A program made the translations under genes and the position numbers. A DNA stretch of 42,161 bases, from assembly GCA_965660325.1 (NCBI GenBank), contig CBFHZL010000009.1, positions 1 to 42,161 on the forward strand, given 5' to 3'. The DNA is from Acidiluteibacter sp965660325. Its GTDB lineage: Bacteria; Bacteroidota; Bacteroidia; Flavobacteriales_E; Vicingaceae. Numbering within the stretch: the stretch's first letter is position 1; the number at the start of each line of letters is the position of its first letter. The notes below the pieces were generated by a model, which worked only from the letters and a program-made list of their open reading frames with translations, was not told where the DNA came from and ran no database searches. This document shows, in pieces, positions 7,470-16,965 of this stretch.

Positions 7470-10187
7470 TTATTTTTCAAACACTTCATCAATGATTGCC
7501 GCTTGTCTTTTTGCAAAAACTTTTGACGAGCCTGATGCTGGGCTTGCACTTGCCAACCGAGAGATCAACCTTAAATCTACGCCCTTAAAATGACGCATTA
7601 CGAATGACCATCCACCCATATTTTCAGGCTCTTCTTGTGCCCAAATTACTTCCTTGGCGTTACTATACTTCTCTATTATCTTATTCACTTGCTTTTCAGG
7701 GAATGGATAAAACTGCTCTAAACGCACAAGTGCTACCTCAGTTGCTTTATCTTCTTCCTTACGGTCAAGTAATTCATAATATATCTTACCTGAGCAAAAT
7801 ACAACTTTTTTAACCTCTTTTGCCTTTGCAGAAGCATCGTCAATAACTTCTTGAAATGAACCCTCTGCTAAATCAGCCATAGTAGAAATACATCTAGAAT
7901 GACGTAACAAGCTTTTTGGAGTCATCATGACCAATGGTTTTCTAAATTCACGTTTTAATTGACGACGCAGAATATGGAAGAAGTTGGCAGGTGTAGTACA
8001 ATTTGCAACTTGCATATTGTAATCGGCACACAACGATAAAAATCGCTCTAGTCGTGCACTTGAGTGCTCAGCTCCTTGTCCTTCATATCCATGTGGCAAT
8101 AACATTACCAGCCCATTTTGAGATTTCCATTTATCTTCAGCACTACTTAAAAATTGGTCAATGATAATTTGAGCACCATTGTTAAAATCCCCAAACTGTG
8201 CTTCCCAAATGGTCAAACCAAATGGAGTCGCCATCGCATAGCCATACTCAAATCCAAGCACTGCATATTCTGAAAGCAATGAGTTGTAGATTTCCAATTT
8301 CTCGTTAGTTCCGGCCATGTGATTTAAAGGGATGTACTCTTCTTCAGAGTCCTCTACTTTAATCACAGCATGACGGTGAGAAAAAGTTCCTCGCTCTACA
8401 TCCTGACCAGTCATACGCACTGGATAACCTTCAGTTAATAAGGTAGCATACCCCATCAATTCAGCTAATCCCCAATCGATCTTATCTGCTTCTATCATTT
8501 TAAGACGTTCAGCAAACAATTTCTCTGACTTCTTAAAGAAATTCTTTTCTTCAGGAAGTGTGCTGATGCTTTTAGCAACTTCAATCAATTTCTCCTTATT
8601 GAAACTTGTATTCGCGCTTGCCTCCATATCTGCGTCAGTTGACTCTCTTAAGTCTTTCCAAACATCGGCTAAAAATGGTGTAATTACAGCTTTTTCAATT
8701 TGTTTTGCTTCTTTTAGTCGATCTTGAAGCATGTCGTTAAAGACCTTCTCCATTTGCTTAGCGGCCTCTTTATCAAGCACCTCTTGACTGATCAATTTAT
8801 CCAAGTAGATTTCTCTTGGGTTTTTGTGCTTTGAAATTGCTTTGTAAAGTAATGGCTGTGTAAAACGTGGCTCATCTCCTTCATTGTGCCCATACTTGCG
8901 GTAACACAACAAATCGATAAATACATCTTTTTTATACTTTTGACGGTACTCTAATGCAAGTTTAATTGTGTAAACAACCGCTTCAGGATCATCTCCATTC
9001 ACATGAAAGATTGGAGAAAGGGTTACTTTACCCACATCTGTGCAGTATGTGCTTGATCTAGCATCTAGGTAGTTAGTCGTAAAGCCAATCTGGTTATTGA
9101 TAACGATGTGAATGGTTCCTCCGTTCTTGTATCCATCTAAAGATGCCATTTGAATAGCCTCGTAAACTACTCCTTGACCTGCAATGGAAGCATCACCATG
9201 AATGATAATTGGAACAATTTTTTGGTTATCCTTCAAATACTGATCAACCTTAGATCTTGCAATACCTGCAACTACTGGACCCACAGCCTCTAAATGAGAT
9301 GGATTAGGTGAAAGGGTAAGTTTTACATCCTTTCCTGCGTCCGTTTTGATATCGCACGAATAACCAAGGTGATATTTAACATCACCATCAAATAAATTAT
9401 CCTCGTATTCTTTCCCTTCAAATTCAGAGAAAATATCTTTGTATGTTTTATTAAAAATATTGGCCAATACATTCAATCTACCTCTATGCGCCATTCCAAC
9501 AACAAACTCTTCAACGCCTTCATCTGCTCCAAGCTCTATGGCAGCATCCAAAGCCGGTATAAGTGATTCTCCACCTTCCAGTGAGAATCGTTTTTGACCC
9601 ACAAACTTTTTGTGTAAGAATTGCTCGAAAACAACAGCTTGATTCAGTTTGTGTAGAATATGCTTTTTCTCATCGTTGCTAAAGGTGCCAGTATTCTTAA
9701 CACCTTCCATTTTACTTTTTAACCAATCTACTTTGTCTGGTTTACGAATATACATGTACTCTACTCCAATAGAGTGACAATACGTTTCCGTTAAAAAGTC
9801 AATAATCTGCTGCAGCGTAGCATTTTCAAGTCCTAAATCTGCTCCAGCTTGAAAAACCTTATTCAGGTCTTCCTTTGCAAGACCAAAATTCTCGATATCT
9901 AAAGTAGGAGAGTACTTTCTTCGCTCACGAACAGGATTTGTTTTAGTAAACAAGTGCCCCCTTGAACGATAGGCGTTAATCAAGTTGACTACTTTAAATT
10001 CTTTATCGAAATTTAGCGAGGAGCCGGAAGAGTTAACCTCTTCTTCGTAGTTCTTTTTGGCGAATTCAAATCCATCAAAAAACTTACTCCATCCTTCGTC
10101 AACTGACTTAGGATCTTTTAAATATTGTTGGTAAACAGTATCAATTGCAGTTACGTCTGCGTTGCTCAAATAGGAATATTTATCCAT
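7470..10187 (-). CDS. sucA: 2-oxoglutarate dehydrogenase E1 component
   Basis: The thiamine-diphosphate-dependent E1 subunit, which decarboxylates 2-oxoglutarate and passes the succinyl group to SucB. At 905 residues it has the standard length for SucA/OdhA. The N-terminal motif SYLSNADVTAIDTVY is typical of the family. TPP/Mg-binding elements (HGDASIAGQGVV, INNQIGFTT) lie near residues 330-370, and the transketolase-like pyrimidine domain (EAQFGDFNNGAQ) is in the C-terminal half. It is the first gene of the sucA-sucB operon. The E3 subunit is not in this window, as is usual since lpd is shared. A possible -7 box (TAATTTTG on the minus strand, 10214-10221) precedes it. Confidence 0.97.
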   Translation of the reverse strand: MDKYSYLSNADVTAIDTVYQQYLKDPKSVDEGWSKFFDGFEFAKKNYEEEVNSSGSSLNFDKEFKVVNLINAYRSRGHLFTKTNPVRERRKYSPTLDIENFGLAKEDLNKVFQAGADLGLENATLQQIIDFLTETYCHSIGVEYMYIRKPDKVDWLKSKMEGVKNTGTFSNDEKKHILHKLNQAVVFEQFLHKKFVGQKRFSLEGGESLIPALDAAIELGADEGVEEFVVGMAHRGRLNVLANIFNKTYKDIFSEFEGKEYEDNLFDGDVKYHLGYSCDIKTDAGKDVKLTLSPNPSHLEAVGPVVAGIARSKVDQYLKDNQKIVPIIIHGDASIAGQGVVYEAIQMASLDGYKNGGTIHIVINNQIGFTTNYLDARSSTYCTDVGKVTLSPIFHVNGDDPEAVVYTIKLALEYRQKYKKDVFIDLLCYRKYGHNEGDEPRFTQPLLYKAISKHKNPREIYLDKLISQEVLDKEAAKQMEKVFNDMLQDRLKEAKQIEKAVITPFLADVWKDLRESTDADMEASANTSFNKEKLIEVAKSISTLPEEKNFFKKSEKLFAERLKMIEADKIDWGLAELMGYATLLTEGYPVRMTGQDVERGTFSHRHAVIKVEDSEEEYIPLNHMAGTNEKLEIYNSLLSEYAVLGFEYGYAMATPFGLTIWEAQFGDFNNGAQIIIDQFLSSAEDKWKSQNGLVMLLPHGYEGQGAEHSSARLERFLSLCADYNMQVANCTTPANFFHILRRQLKREFRKPLVMMTPKSLLRHSRCISTMADLAEGSFQEVIDDASAKAKEVKKVVFCSGKIYYELLDRKEEDKATEVALVRLEQFYPFPEKQVNKIIEKYSNAKEVIWAQEEPENMGGWSFVMRHFKGVDLRLISRLASASPASGSSKVFAKRQAAIIDEVFEK

Positions 10188-10213
10188 TATAACTTTTACA
10201 ATGTTGAATGCTT

Positions 10214-10221
10214 CAAAATTA
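10214..10221 (-). promoter_or_regulatory. Candidate -7 promoter box of sucA
   Basis: On the minus strand this reads TAATTTTG, an exact fit to TAnnTTTG, 26 bases before the sucA ATG. No -33 element was found at the expected spacing. Confidence 0.35.
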
Positions 10222-10278
10222 AAGAATTATTAAGTATTACGATGAGTATTTGCAAAATCTGAACACGCTAAAAAGCGA

Positions 10279-10644
10279 CTATTGTTGCTGCTGGCTGTAA
10301 TATGCTTTTGTAACCACTTTTAAGAACTCACGTTCAATGATGAGTTTTGTGACAGCATGCGACACTCCAAGAGAGCCATTGTCATTTAGAGCGGCTCTAA
10401 TTGCTTTTTCGGGAATATCAATGATGTAAAATAATGCGAAAATCTTCTCAGAATGGCATTCAAGAAGACGTTCAACTTGGGGTTTTAAGTAGTCAAGTAT
10501 AGCGTTAAATGAAAGCACTTCGAAACCTACTTCCTCAACGTCTATTCCGGTTCGCTCCAAATCTTTATTTAATTGACTAATGGTGAGCTTTAGGTATTTC
10601 TTATCGCCTTTATAACGCTCAATTTGTTGCATTGATGGAACCAT
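10279..10644 (-). CDS. Small protein of unknown function
   Basis: I do not recognise this protein. I favour a start at 10644 (MVPSMQQIERYKG, 121 residues) because the longer frame to 10698 would run into the neighbouring divergent gene and add an uncharacteristic Cys/Lys-rich leader. It is soluble, with no signal peptide or membrane helix. The first half is Lys/Asp-rich; residues 30-110 look alpha-helical with hydrophobic spacing (LSFNAILDYLKPQVERLL, KIFALFYIIDIPEKA). The C terminus ends in a run of Gln. It is divergent from the SDR gene at 10714 and upstream of sucA on the same strand, but 91 bases separate it from the sucA start. A genuine gene seems likely because the frame fills the gap cleanly. 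Confidence 0.65.
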   Translation of the reverse strand: MVPSMQQIERYKGDKKYLKLTISQLNKDLERTGIDVEEVGFEVLSFNAILDYLKPQVERLLECHSEKIFALFYIIDIPEKAIRAALNDNGSLGVSHAVTKLIIEREFLKVVTKAYYSQQQQ

Positions 10645-10660
10645 ACCGTTTTTACATTTG
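10632..10660 (+). promoter_or_regulatory. Candidate promoter of the TIGR01777-type gene
   Basis: TTG at 10632-10634, an 18-base spacer and TACATTTG at 10653-10660 fit the Bacteroidota TTG/TAnnTTTG promoter. A second -7-like box, TACTTTTG, lies at 10663-10670. The preferred ATG is at 10714, giving a leader of roughly 45 bases. Confidence 0.45.
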
Positions 10661-10713
10661 AGTACTTTTGAACATTGAACAAAGATGGATGTTTTCAATC
10701 AAAACAACAAGCA

Positions 10714-11619
10714 ATGCAAGAGTCAGTTTTAATTAGTGGTGGAAGTGGATTAGTCGGTAACATACTGACCAATTTACTACTTGAAAAAGGGTATAAAGTT
10801 GGGCATATTAGCCGAAGTAAATCGGCTGATAATCGCGTAGAAACCATCGTTTGGGACTTGAAAAAGAAAACCATCGACATCGACAAAGTAGTAAAGTATG
10901 ACTACTTAATTAATCTTGTGGGTGCAGGCATTGCAGACAAAAAGTGGACCGATGAGCGGAAAAGAGAAATCGTTGATAGCCGAGTAGATGCGCTCAACTT
11001 CTTATTTGAGATAATAAAAAACAACGAAAACCACTTCAAATCAATTGTTTCTGCCTCAGCAGTTGGATACTATGGATTTGAAACCTCTGAACACATATTT
11101 ACAGAAACCGATTCGCCGGGAAAAGACTTTTTAGCACAAACATGTGTAAAATGGGAAAAGGCAGTTTTTCAGTTCGATGCATTAAACATTCCAACCTCTG
11201 CAGTTCGTATTGGGATTGTATTGTCAACAGAAGGTGGCGCATTAAAAGAATTGGCTCGTCCAATTAAGCTTTTTGCGGGTGCACCTTTGGGATCAGGTGA
11301 TCAATACATACCATGGGTGCATATTAAAGATGTGAGCCGACAATTTATTTACCAAATGGAAAATAAGTTTATTGGTGCATATAACGCTACTGCCGATGAG
11401 CATAAAACAAATGCAGCATTTACGAATGACGTAGCTCAAGTTTTAAAGAAGCCGCTATTTCTGCCTAATGTGCCGAAGTTTGTGATGAAAATTATTCTCG
11501 GAGAGCGCGCATTAATGGTGCTAAAGGGAAATAAAATTTCAAATCAGAAAGTAAAAAAAGCTGGTTTCAAATATGAGTTTTCTAACCTAAAAAACGCGCT
11601 TGAGGATTTGTATCACTAA
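10714..11619 (+). CDS. TIGR01777-type NAD(P)-binding SDR epimerase family protein
   Basis: An extended-SDR protein of the TIGR01777/YfcH type, about 301 residues. It opens directly with the nucleotide-binding loop ISGGSGLVGN, has the family's active-site region (SASAVGYYG) near residue 118, and ends in a DUF1731-like C-terminal segment (LPNVPKFVMKIILGERA onwards). I chose ATG 10714; a TTG 39 bases upstream would add an unlikely leader before the Rossmann fold. The family's substrate is unknown despite its frequent naming as an epimerase. The stop overlaps the end of the convergent polyprenyl synthase gene by four bases. Confidence 0.88.
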   Translation: MQESVLISGGSGLVGNILTNLLLEKGYKVGHISRSKSADNRVETIVWDLKKKTIDIDKVVKYDYLINLVGAGIADKKWTDERKREIVDSRVDALNFLFEIIKNNENHFKSIVSASAVGYYGFETSEHIFTETDSPGKDFLAQTCVKWEKAVFQFDALNIPTSAVRIGIVLSTEGGALKELARPIKLFAGAPLGSGDQYIPWVHIKDVSRQFIYQMENKFIGAYNATADEHKTNAAFTNDVAQVLKKPLFLPNVPKFVMKIILGERALMVLKGNKISNQKVKKAGFKYEFSNLKNALEDLYH

Positions 11620-12590
11620 ATAGAACGATACATCAACTCTTCTGCAATGGCAATCAGCGATTGTTTTTTCTCCTTTGGCAAACTCACCTTATCTAATGCT
11701 TCCATTCCTTGATCAAAATAGGTCTTCATTTTCTGTTGACTTAACTCCGGAATGCTGAGTTCATTGTAAATAGCCTTAACTCGTCTTACTTTTTCATTAT
11801 CTTCAAAAGTACCATTCATGCATCTTTTTAACTCTAGAAGCTGAGCATCATTGGCTAGATTTAAGGCTTCTAGCAATAAATAAGTCTTTTTATTAGCGAT
11901 AATATCACCTCCTACCCTTTTTCCAAACGTATCCGGATTAGCATAAGCATCTAGATAATCATCTTGTAATTGAAACGCAATACCAATAGAACGTCCGAAC
12001 TCATAGATGTGATCGGCATCAGACTTTGCAGCTCCGCCAATCATTGCTCCAATTTTTAATGATGAAGCCAGCAAAACCGCTGTTTTCAACTCAATCATAT
12101 GTATATAGTCCGGAATAGAAACCTCATTTTGTGTTTCAAAGTTCATATCCATTTGTTGCCCATCACACACCTCAGCAGCTGTGCTATTAAAAACCTTTAG
12201 TACATCAGCCAATTGCTGAGCAGGATTTAGTTTTAAGAAAAAATCAATCGCTTTTACAAACATCACGTCCCCGGAAAGGATTGCAATATCCCTGTTCCAC
12301 TTTTTATAAACTGTATCCTTACCTCTTCTAAGTGGCGCTTCATCCATTATATCATCGTGAACTAGCGTAAAATTGTGAAACACTTCAATACCCATAGCAG
12401 CATCTAATGCTGCTTGCTTATTCGCTTCAAATAAATCTGCAGCCATCAACAACAAAGCAGGACGCAATCGCTTGCCTCCTAAATTCATACTGTAGCTAAT
12501 TGGATCGTATAATTCCGAAGGGTTTCCACTAAAATCGGCTGAGGCAATATGACGCTCAACCTCCTGATAAGCTTGCTTAAACGAGAGCAT
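11616..12590 (-). CDS. Polyprenyl (isoprenyl) diphosphate synthase
   Basis: A trans-isoprenyl diphosphate synthase that condenses isopentenyl diphosphate with allylic diphosphates. The 324-residue protein has the first Asp-rich motif DDIMD (79-83) followed by LRR and the second, QDDYLD (209-214), plus GGKRLRPALL at 38-47. Chain length (C15, C20 or longer) cannot be decided by eye. The gene starts immediately after the stop codon of the epimerase gene and is last in a four-gene operon with an exporter and two nucleotide-sugar genes. This might point to lipid-carrier or glycolipid supply rather than quinone synthesis; that is inference. Confidence 0.92.
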   Translation of the reverse strand: MLSFKQAYQEVERHIASADFSGNPSELYDPISYSMNLGGKRLRPALLLMAADLFEANKQAALDAAMGIEVFHNFTLVHDDIMDEAPLRRGKDTVYKKWNRDIAILSGDVMFVKAIDFFLKLNPAQQLADVLKVFNSTAAEVCDGQQMDMNFETQNEVSIPDYIHMIELKTAVLLASSLKIGAMIGGAAKSDADHIYEFGRSIGIAFQLQDDYLDAYANPDTFGKRVGGDIIANKKTYLLLEALNLANDAQLLELKRCMNGTFEDNEKVRRVKAIYNELSIPELSQQKMKTYFDQGMEALDKVSLPKEKKQSLIAIAEELMYRSI

Positions 12591-13526
12591 TTATAAAATA
12601 AATGAGGGGTTATTAATTACTGCTGTCAATCCTGTGTCAATATCGGTTAATTCACGGCCCAATAATTTTTTCATTTTCGAAATATCAGGATTTCTTCTGC
12701 TCATATCTCCTTCTTCCAAAGGTGGTAAATGAACAATTTTAGAAGTAGAACCCGAGAGACGAATGATTGTTTTAGCAAGTTCCAATACAGTCATCTCATT
12801 ATCATTTCCAATATTGATAACATCATTCATCACCTCGTTGTGCATAAATGCATTGTAGCACGCCTGAATATTATCCTCAACAAAGCAAAATGTGCGTGTC
12901 TGAGAACCATCTCCAAAAATAGTAATATCCTCACCTTTCAGCGCTTTGGCCACAAACTTACTAATTACAAAGTCTTTACTTTGTTTGGGTCCGTATGTGT
13001 TGAAAAACCTAAAAATAGTATAATCTAAGTCGTATTCTTTCTTATAAGACTTTAAAAATGCCTCCCCAACATTCTTCACGATAGCGTATGGCAACCGAGA
13101 ATTAAGCGGAGTGGTGTGTTCATTTTGTGGCATCTCTACTGGCTCTCCATAAACTTCTGATGAAGAGGAAAAGAAGACCCGCTTTACACCAGTATTCTTA
13201 CTAAGGCTTAAAATATTCTTTATGCCTGTAATATCATCGAGAACCATCACGGGGTTTTCAATGGTTCTCTTCACGCCAACAACAGCAGCATAATGGAAAA
13301 CATAATCAAAAGAGAAGGCGTAAAATACACCTGAGATATCTTCCAATCTATTTACATCCGCCTTGATAAATCGAACATTATCCCTATTGGGAATCCTCCT
13401 AACATCACCTGTTAAAAGGTTATCTACAATAACAATAAAATTATTGGTATCCTTTGATAGTTTTTCGGCCATAGCACTAGCAACAAAGCCTGCGCCACCT
13501 GTAATCAATATATGTTGTTTACTCAT
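12591..13526 (-). CDS. NAD-dependent nucleotide-sugar epimerase/dehydratase
   Basis: An extended SDR enzyme of 311 residues acting on a nucleotide sugar. The NAD-binding loop is TGGAGFVAS (9-17), with Ala replacing the usual last Gly of GGAGFIG. The SSSEVYG stretch (near 121-127) and the catalytic Tyr147-x3-Lys151 (PYAIVKN) are present, as is the GDGSQTRTF substrate-binding segment. The SEVYG and GSQTR features recall UDP-glucuronate decarboxylases and 4-epimerases, but the substrate cannot be fixed. It follows rfbA with a one-base gap and its stop abuts the next ATG, so the genes are almost certainly co-translated. Confidence 0.88.
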   Translation of the reverse strand: MSKQHILITGGAGFVASAMAEKLSKDTNNFIVIVDNLLTGDVRRIPNRDNVRFIKADVNRLEDISGVFYAFSFDYVFHYAAVVGVKRTIENPVMVLDDITGIKNILSLSKNTGVKRVFFSSSSEVYGEPVEMPQNEHTTPLNSRLPYAIVKNVGEAFLKSYKKEYDLDYTIFRFFNTYGPKQSKDFVISKFVAKALKGEDITIFGDGSQTRTFCFVEDNIQACYNAFMHNEVMNDVINIGNDNEMTVLELAKTIIRLSGSTSKIVHLPPLEEGDMSRRNPDISKMKKLLGRELTDIDTGLTAVINNPSFIL

Positions 13527-13527
13527 T

Positions 13528-14391
13528 TTAATCCTTTGTCAGGTTCATAAGATACTTGCCATATCCACTTTTTAAAAGTGGCTCTGCAAGCTGATGCAAC
13601 TGCTCCAAATCAATATAGCCCATTCTAAAAGCTATTTCTTCTAAACAACCCACTTTAAGTCCCTGTCGTTGCTCAATTACTTCCACAAACTGTGCTGCCT
13701 GCATTAAAGAGTCAAATGTACCGGTATCTAACCACGCTGTTCCTCGATCTAAAATTGCAACTTTGAGTTGCTTGCGCTCCAAATAAACCTTATTTACATC
13801 CGTGATTTCATATTCTCCTCTGGCACTAGGCTTTAAGCCTTTTGCTATTTCAATCACAGAATTATCATAAAAGTACAGTCCAGGAACAGCAAAATTCGAT
13901 TTTGGATAAGCCGGTTTCTCTTCAATAGATAACGCATTTTTCTGCTTATCAAATTCAACCACACCATATCGCTCAGGATCAGAAACATGATAAGCAAAAA
14001 CAACCCCACCTTTTGGATCTAAATGCTGTTGTAGGTTTTCTTCTAAACCAGTACCGTAAAAGATATTGTCTCCTAAAACTAACGCTACACTATCATCCCC
14101 AATGAAGGATTCTCCGATGATAAATGCTTGCGCCAAGCCATTTGGCACCTCTTGAATTGCGAACTCGAACGTACAACCAAACTGAGAACCATCACCAAGC
14201 AGCTTTTTAAAACTATCACTATCGTGCGGCGTTGTGATGATTAAAATTTCATTAATACCTGCGCTCATCAAAGTAGACAATGGATAATAAATCATCGGTT
14301 TGTCGTATACCGGCATTAATTGTTTACTCACCGCCAATGTTAAAGGATGAAGGCGAGTACCTGACCCTCCTGCTAAAATAATTCCTTTCAT
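13528..14391 (-). CDS. rfbA: Glucose-1-phosphate thymidylyltransferase RfbA
   Basis: Makes dTDP-glucose from dTTP and glucose 1-phosphate, the first step toward dTDP-rhamnose and related deoxysugars. The 287-residue protein is of standard length, with the nucleotide-binding signature LAGGSGTRLHPLT (6-18), MPVYDKPMIYYPLSTLM and VLGDNIFYG. The usual partners rfbB, rfbC and rfbD are not adjacent. Instead it lies between an RND-type exporter (two-base gap) and an SDR epimerase (one-base gap). The other dTDP-sugar genes would have to be elsewhere, or the epimerase acts on a different product. Confidence 0.94.
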   Translation of the reverse strand: MKGIILAGGSGTRLHPLTLAVSKQLMPVYDKPMIYYPLSTLMSAGINEILIITTPHDSDSFKKLLGDGSQFGCTFEFAIQEVPNGLAQAFIIGESFIGDDSVALVLGDNIFYGTGLEENLQQHLDPKGGVVFAYHVSDPERYGVVEFDKQKNALSIEEKPAYPKSNFAVPGLYFYDNSVIEIAKGLKPSARGEYEITDVNKVYLERKQLKVAILDRGTAWLDTGTFDSLMQAAQFVEVIEQRQGLKVGCLEEIAFRMGYIDLEQLHQLAEPLLKSGYGKYLMNLTKD

Positions 14392-14393
14392 AA

Positions 14394-16796
14394 TTATTCT
14401 TGGTTTGAATTTGTGGAGTTGATTTCTAACTCTTCTAAATTAATATCTTCTTCTTCATCAATCAATTCAATCAATGATTCTTTTTCAAATGCTTTAGTCG
14501 TAATGCGCTTTTCTAAGCTTAAAATCAGTGATGGCAATAAAATTAAATTCGCACACATGGCTACTAGCAATGTCAATGATACCAACATACCAAGCGCCAC
14601 GGTACCTCCGAATTCAGATGCTGCAAACACCCCAAACCCAAAGAATAAAACGATAGAGGTGTAAATCATACTTACTCCCGTTTCGCGCAAAGCCAATAGT
14701 GCCGCTTCTTTAATATTCCAAGAATGTGATTTTAATTCTTGTCGATATTTGGCCAAAAAGTGAATAGTATCATCGACAGAAATACCAAATGCAATACTAA
14801 AAATTAAAATGGTTGATGGCTTAATCGATATGCCAAAGTATCCCATTATAGCTGCCGTTGTAATGAGTGGCAGTAAATTGGGGATTAAACTCATGAATAC
14901 CATACGAACTGAAGAGAACAGAATCGACATGATAAAAGCAATCAACAAAATAGCTATCCCTAGGCTGATAAATAGATTTTTAACGAGATACTCCGTTCCT
15001 TTTAGCCAAACAATACTGGTTCCTGTGAGAGAAACTTGGTACTTCTCAGGATTAAAAATAGCATCCACCCGCGGCTTTAAATCAGACATGATAGCCTCCA
15101 TTCGGTTCGTTCCTACATCAGCTACTTGTGCAGTAATTCTCGTGATTTGATTATTCGTATCTACGTATGAAGTGAGGAGTTCCTTGCTTGTTTCATCGGC
15201 GCCACGAAAATAAGGTCCTATAAAAGCTTGCTCTTGACTGTTGTATAAACTGTATTTTGAAGAATCCCCTCCATAAAATGCTTGCTTTGCAAATTTTAAT
15301 CCTTCCACAATTGATAAAGGTTTGGAAAACTCTGGGTATTCTCCCAATAAATTCTGCAGCTTATCAATTCGTTTTAAGTTAGACAGCTTGAATACGCCAT
15401 TTTTCTTTTTTGTATCTACCGTAACTTCAAGTGGTAAAACACCATTCACCTCACTCTCAAAGAATTTCAGATCTAAATAAACCGGATCGTATCGAGGCAA
15501 GTCGTCTGCAATATTCCCTGTTACCGTTATTCTTGTAATGCCAAATGCAGCCACTATTAATATCAATGTAGTAATGGCATATACCTTTTTTCGATGATTG
15601 ACTACGATATTTTCCAATTGCTTCACAACAGTGTACACCCACTTTCGTTCTAGATGTTTGATGTGTCTTTCACCCGGAGGACGCATGAAACTCTGCATAA
15701 TCGGCATTAGCGTTATGGACAACAGGAAGACAGAAAATATTCCAAGTGAAGCAATTATTCCAAACTCAACAAGAATAGAGCTTTGAGTAAAAATAAATGT
15801 TGCAAAACCAAGACCTGTAGTCGTATTGGTTAAGAATATAGCATTTCCAATCTTATGAATAACACGATTGAGTGCCTTCATTTGGTTGCCATGTAAGCTA
15901 TACTCGTGATGGTACTTATTGAGAATAAAAATACAATTGGGAATACCAATTACAATAATTAGCGGTGGAATTAATGCTGTAAGTATACTAATCTCAAAAC
16001 CGAACAACCCAAGAAACCCGACTGCCCAAACAACTCCAGTCATTACGATAAGCATCGACAAAAACATGGCCTTGAAAGATCGGAAGAACAGCAATAAAAT
16101 AATCGAGGTAACCAAAATAGCAAGCACGATAAAGAGCTTTATCTCAGCGCTTATTTTAGTGGTATTATTTGACCGAATGTACGGCAAACCGGAAGAGCGA
16201 ACCTTCAAACCAGTTTCATTTTCAAACTGATGAATCAGTGAATACGTGCTATCCATCAACTCTGCTCTATCTTTAGAGTCTAAGTATTTTCGATCTAGCG
16301 TGAGTGCCATTAAAGTGAAGTCATCCGAATTATTATACAGGTAGCCGTTGTAAAAAGGCAAACTATACACTACACCTAATAAACTGTCTAACTCTTCTTG
16401 TGTGGATGGTTGCTGCTGAAAGACTTTCCTAGGGATAAATCTCTTTTTTGACTTATCTTTATCCAAGGTAATAATTGCAGGAATAGAAAGTATCTCATCA
16501 ATCCCTTCAACATTCTTTAAGTCATTGCTTAAGGAGTACCATTTGTTAAAATTATCCAGTTCAAATAGTTCTTTTTCTTGCATCCCGATAACTAGAACGC
16601 TTCCTTCTTGACCAAACTGTTTTTTAAACCGTTCAAAATCTTGGTAAGTGCTATCCGTATCGGGTAGCATTTGAGCCATTTCATATGACATCTTCACGTT
16701 GCGAGCAAAAAAGCCCATAACGATAGTAATTATAACTAATAGCGCTATTATATAATAGCGACGACGTAGGATATGACCGGCAAATTTGGCCCACAT
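14394..16796 (-). CDS. MMPL/RND-family exporter
   Basis: An 800-residue inner-membrane protein of the RND superfamily, MMPL type. One N-terminal helix (about 15-30) is followed by a large periplasmic loop (about 32-215), five or six helices (about 220-380), a second transmembrane helix and periplasmic loop (about 405-610), and a second bundle (about 610-770). This is the duplicated RND layout at the compact size typical of MMPL and sterol-sensing-domain-like proteins, many of which move lipids or hydrophobic molecules. The C-terminal 35 residues are strongly acidic. It is first in the operon with rfbA, epimerase and polyprenyl synthase, which suggests a lipid or glycolipid cargo, though no cargo can be read from the sequence. 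Confidence 0.87.
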   Translation of the reverse strand: MWAKFAGHILRRRYYIIALLVIITIVMGFFARNVKMSYEMAQMLPDTDSTYQDFERFKKQFGQEGSVLVIGMQEKELFELDNFNKWYSLSNDLKNVEGIDEILSIPAIITLDKDKSKKRFIPRKVFQQQPSTQEELDSLLGVVYSLPFYNGYLYNNSDDFTLMALTLDRKYLDSKDRAELMDSTYSLIHQFENETGLKVRSSGLPYIRSNNTTKISAEIKLFIVLAILVTSIILLLFFRSFKAMFLSMLIVMTGVVWAVGFLGLFGFEISILTALIPPLIIVIGIPNCIFILNKYHHEYSLHGNQMKALNRVIHKIGNAIFLTNTTTGLGFATFIFTQSSILVEFGIIASLGIFSVFLLSITLMPIMQSFMRPPGERHIKHLERKWVYTVVKQLENIVVNHRKKVYAITTLILIVAAFGITRITVTGNIADDLPRYDPVYLDLKFFESEVNGVLPLEVTVDTKKKNGVFKLSNLKRIDKLQNLLGEYPEFSKPLSIVEGLKFAKQAFYGGDSSKYSLYNSQEQAFIGPYFRGADETSKELLTSYVDTNNQITRITAQVADVGTNRMEAIMSDLKPRVDAIFNPEKYQVSLTGTSIVWLKGTEYLVKNLFISLGIAILLIAFIMSILFSSVRMVFMSLIPNLLPLITTAAIMGYFGISIKPSTILIFSIAFGISVDDTIHFLAKYRQELKSHSWNIKEAALLALRETGVSMIYTSIVLFFGFGVFAASEFGGTVALGMLVSLTLLVAMCANLILLPSLILSLEKRITTKAFEKESLIELIDEEEDINLEELEINSTNSNQE

Positions 16797-16910
16797 AGAT
16801 TGTAACTTAAGAGATTAAATACGGAAACTTTCCCCCCATTTTAAAAATGTTGAACAAATATCGTTAAATATAACAAAAGGGTTACTTCAAGTGGGATTAA
16901 ATCAGCAAAC

Positions 16911-16945
16911 AAAAAACGGGGGCAGAAATCTATCTACCCCCGTTT
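16911..16945 (-). terminator. Terminator of the lipoprotein operon
   Basis: A 9-bp outer stem (AAACGGGGG with CCCCCGTTT), extended inward by AGA/TCT after one mismatch. On the minus strand it is followed by a U-run. It lies 20 bases past the stop of the lipoprotein gene at 16966. The rest of the 16797-16965 spacer shows nothing else I can name. Confidence 0.75.
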
Positions 16946-16965
16946 AGTACTATCATTTAAAGATC

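Noticed and set aside
10645..10698. Longer N terminus for the small unknown protein (start at 10698)
   Set aside because: It would overlap the divergent promoter region, and the leader is unlike the rest of the protein; the ATG at 10644 is a better fit.
10675..10713. TTG start 39 bases upstream for the TIGR01777-type protein
   Set aside because: The Rossmann loop begins right after the ATG at 10714, and the extra residues would precede it with no family precedent.
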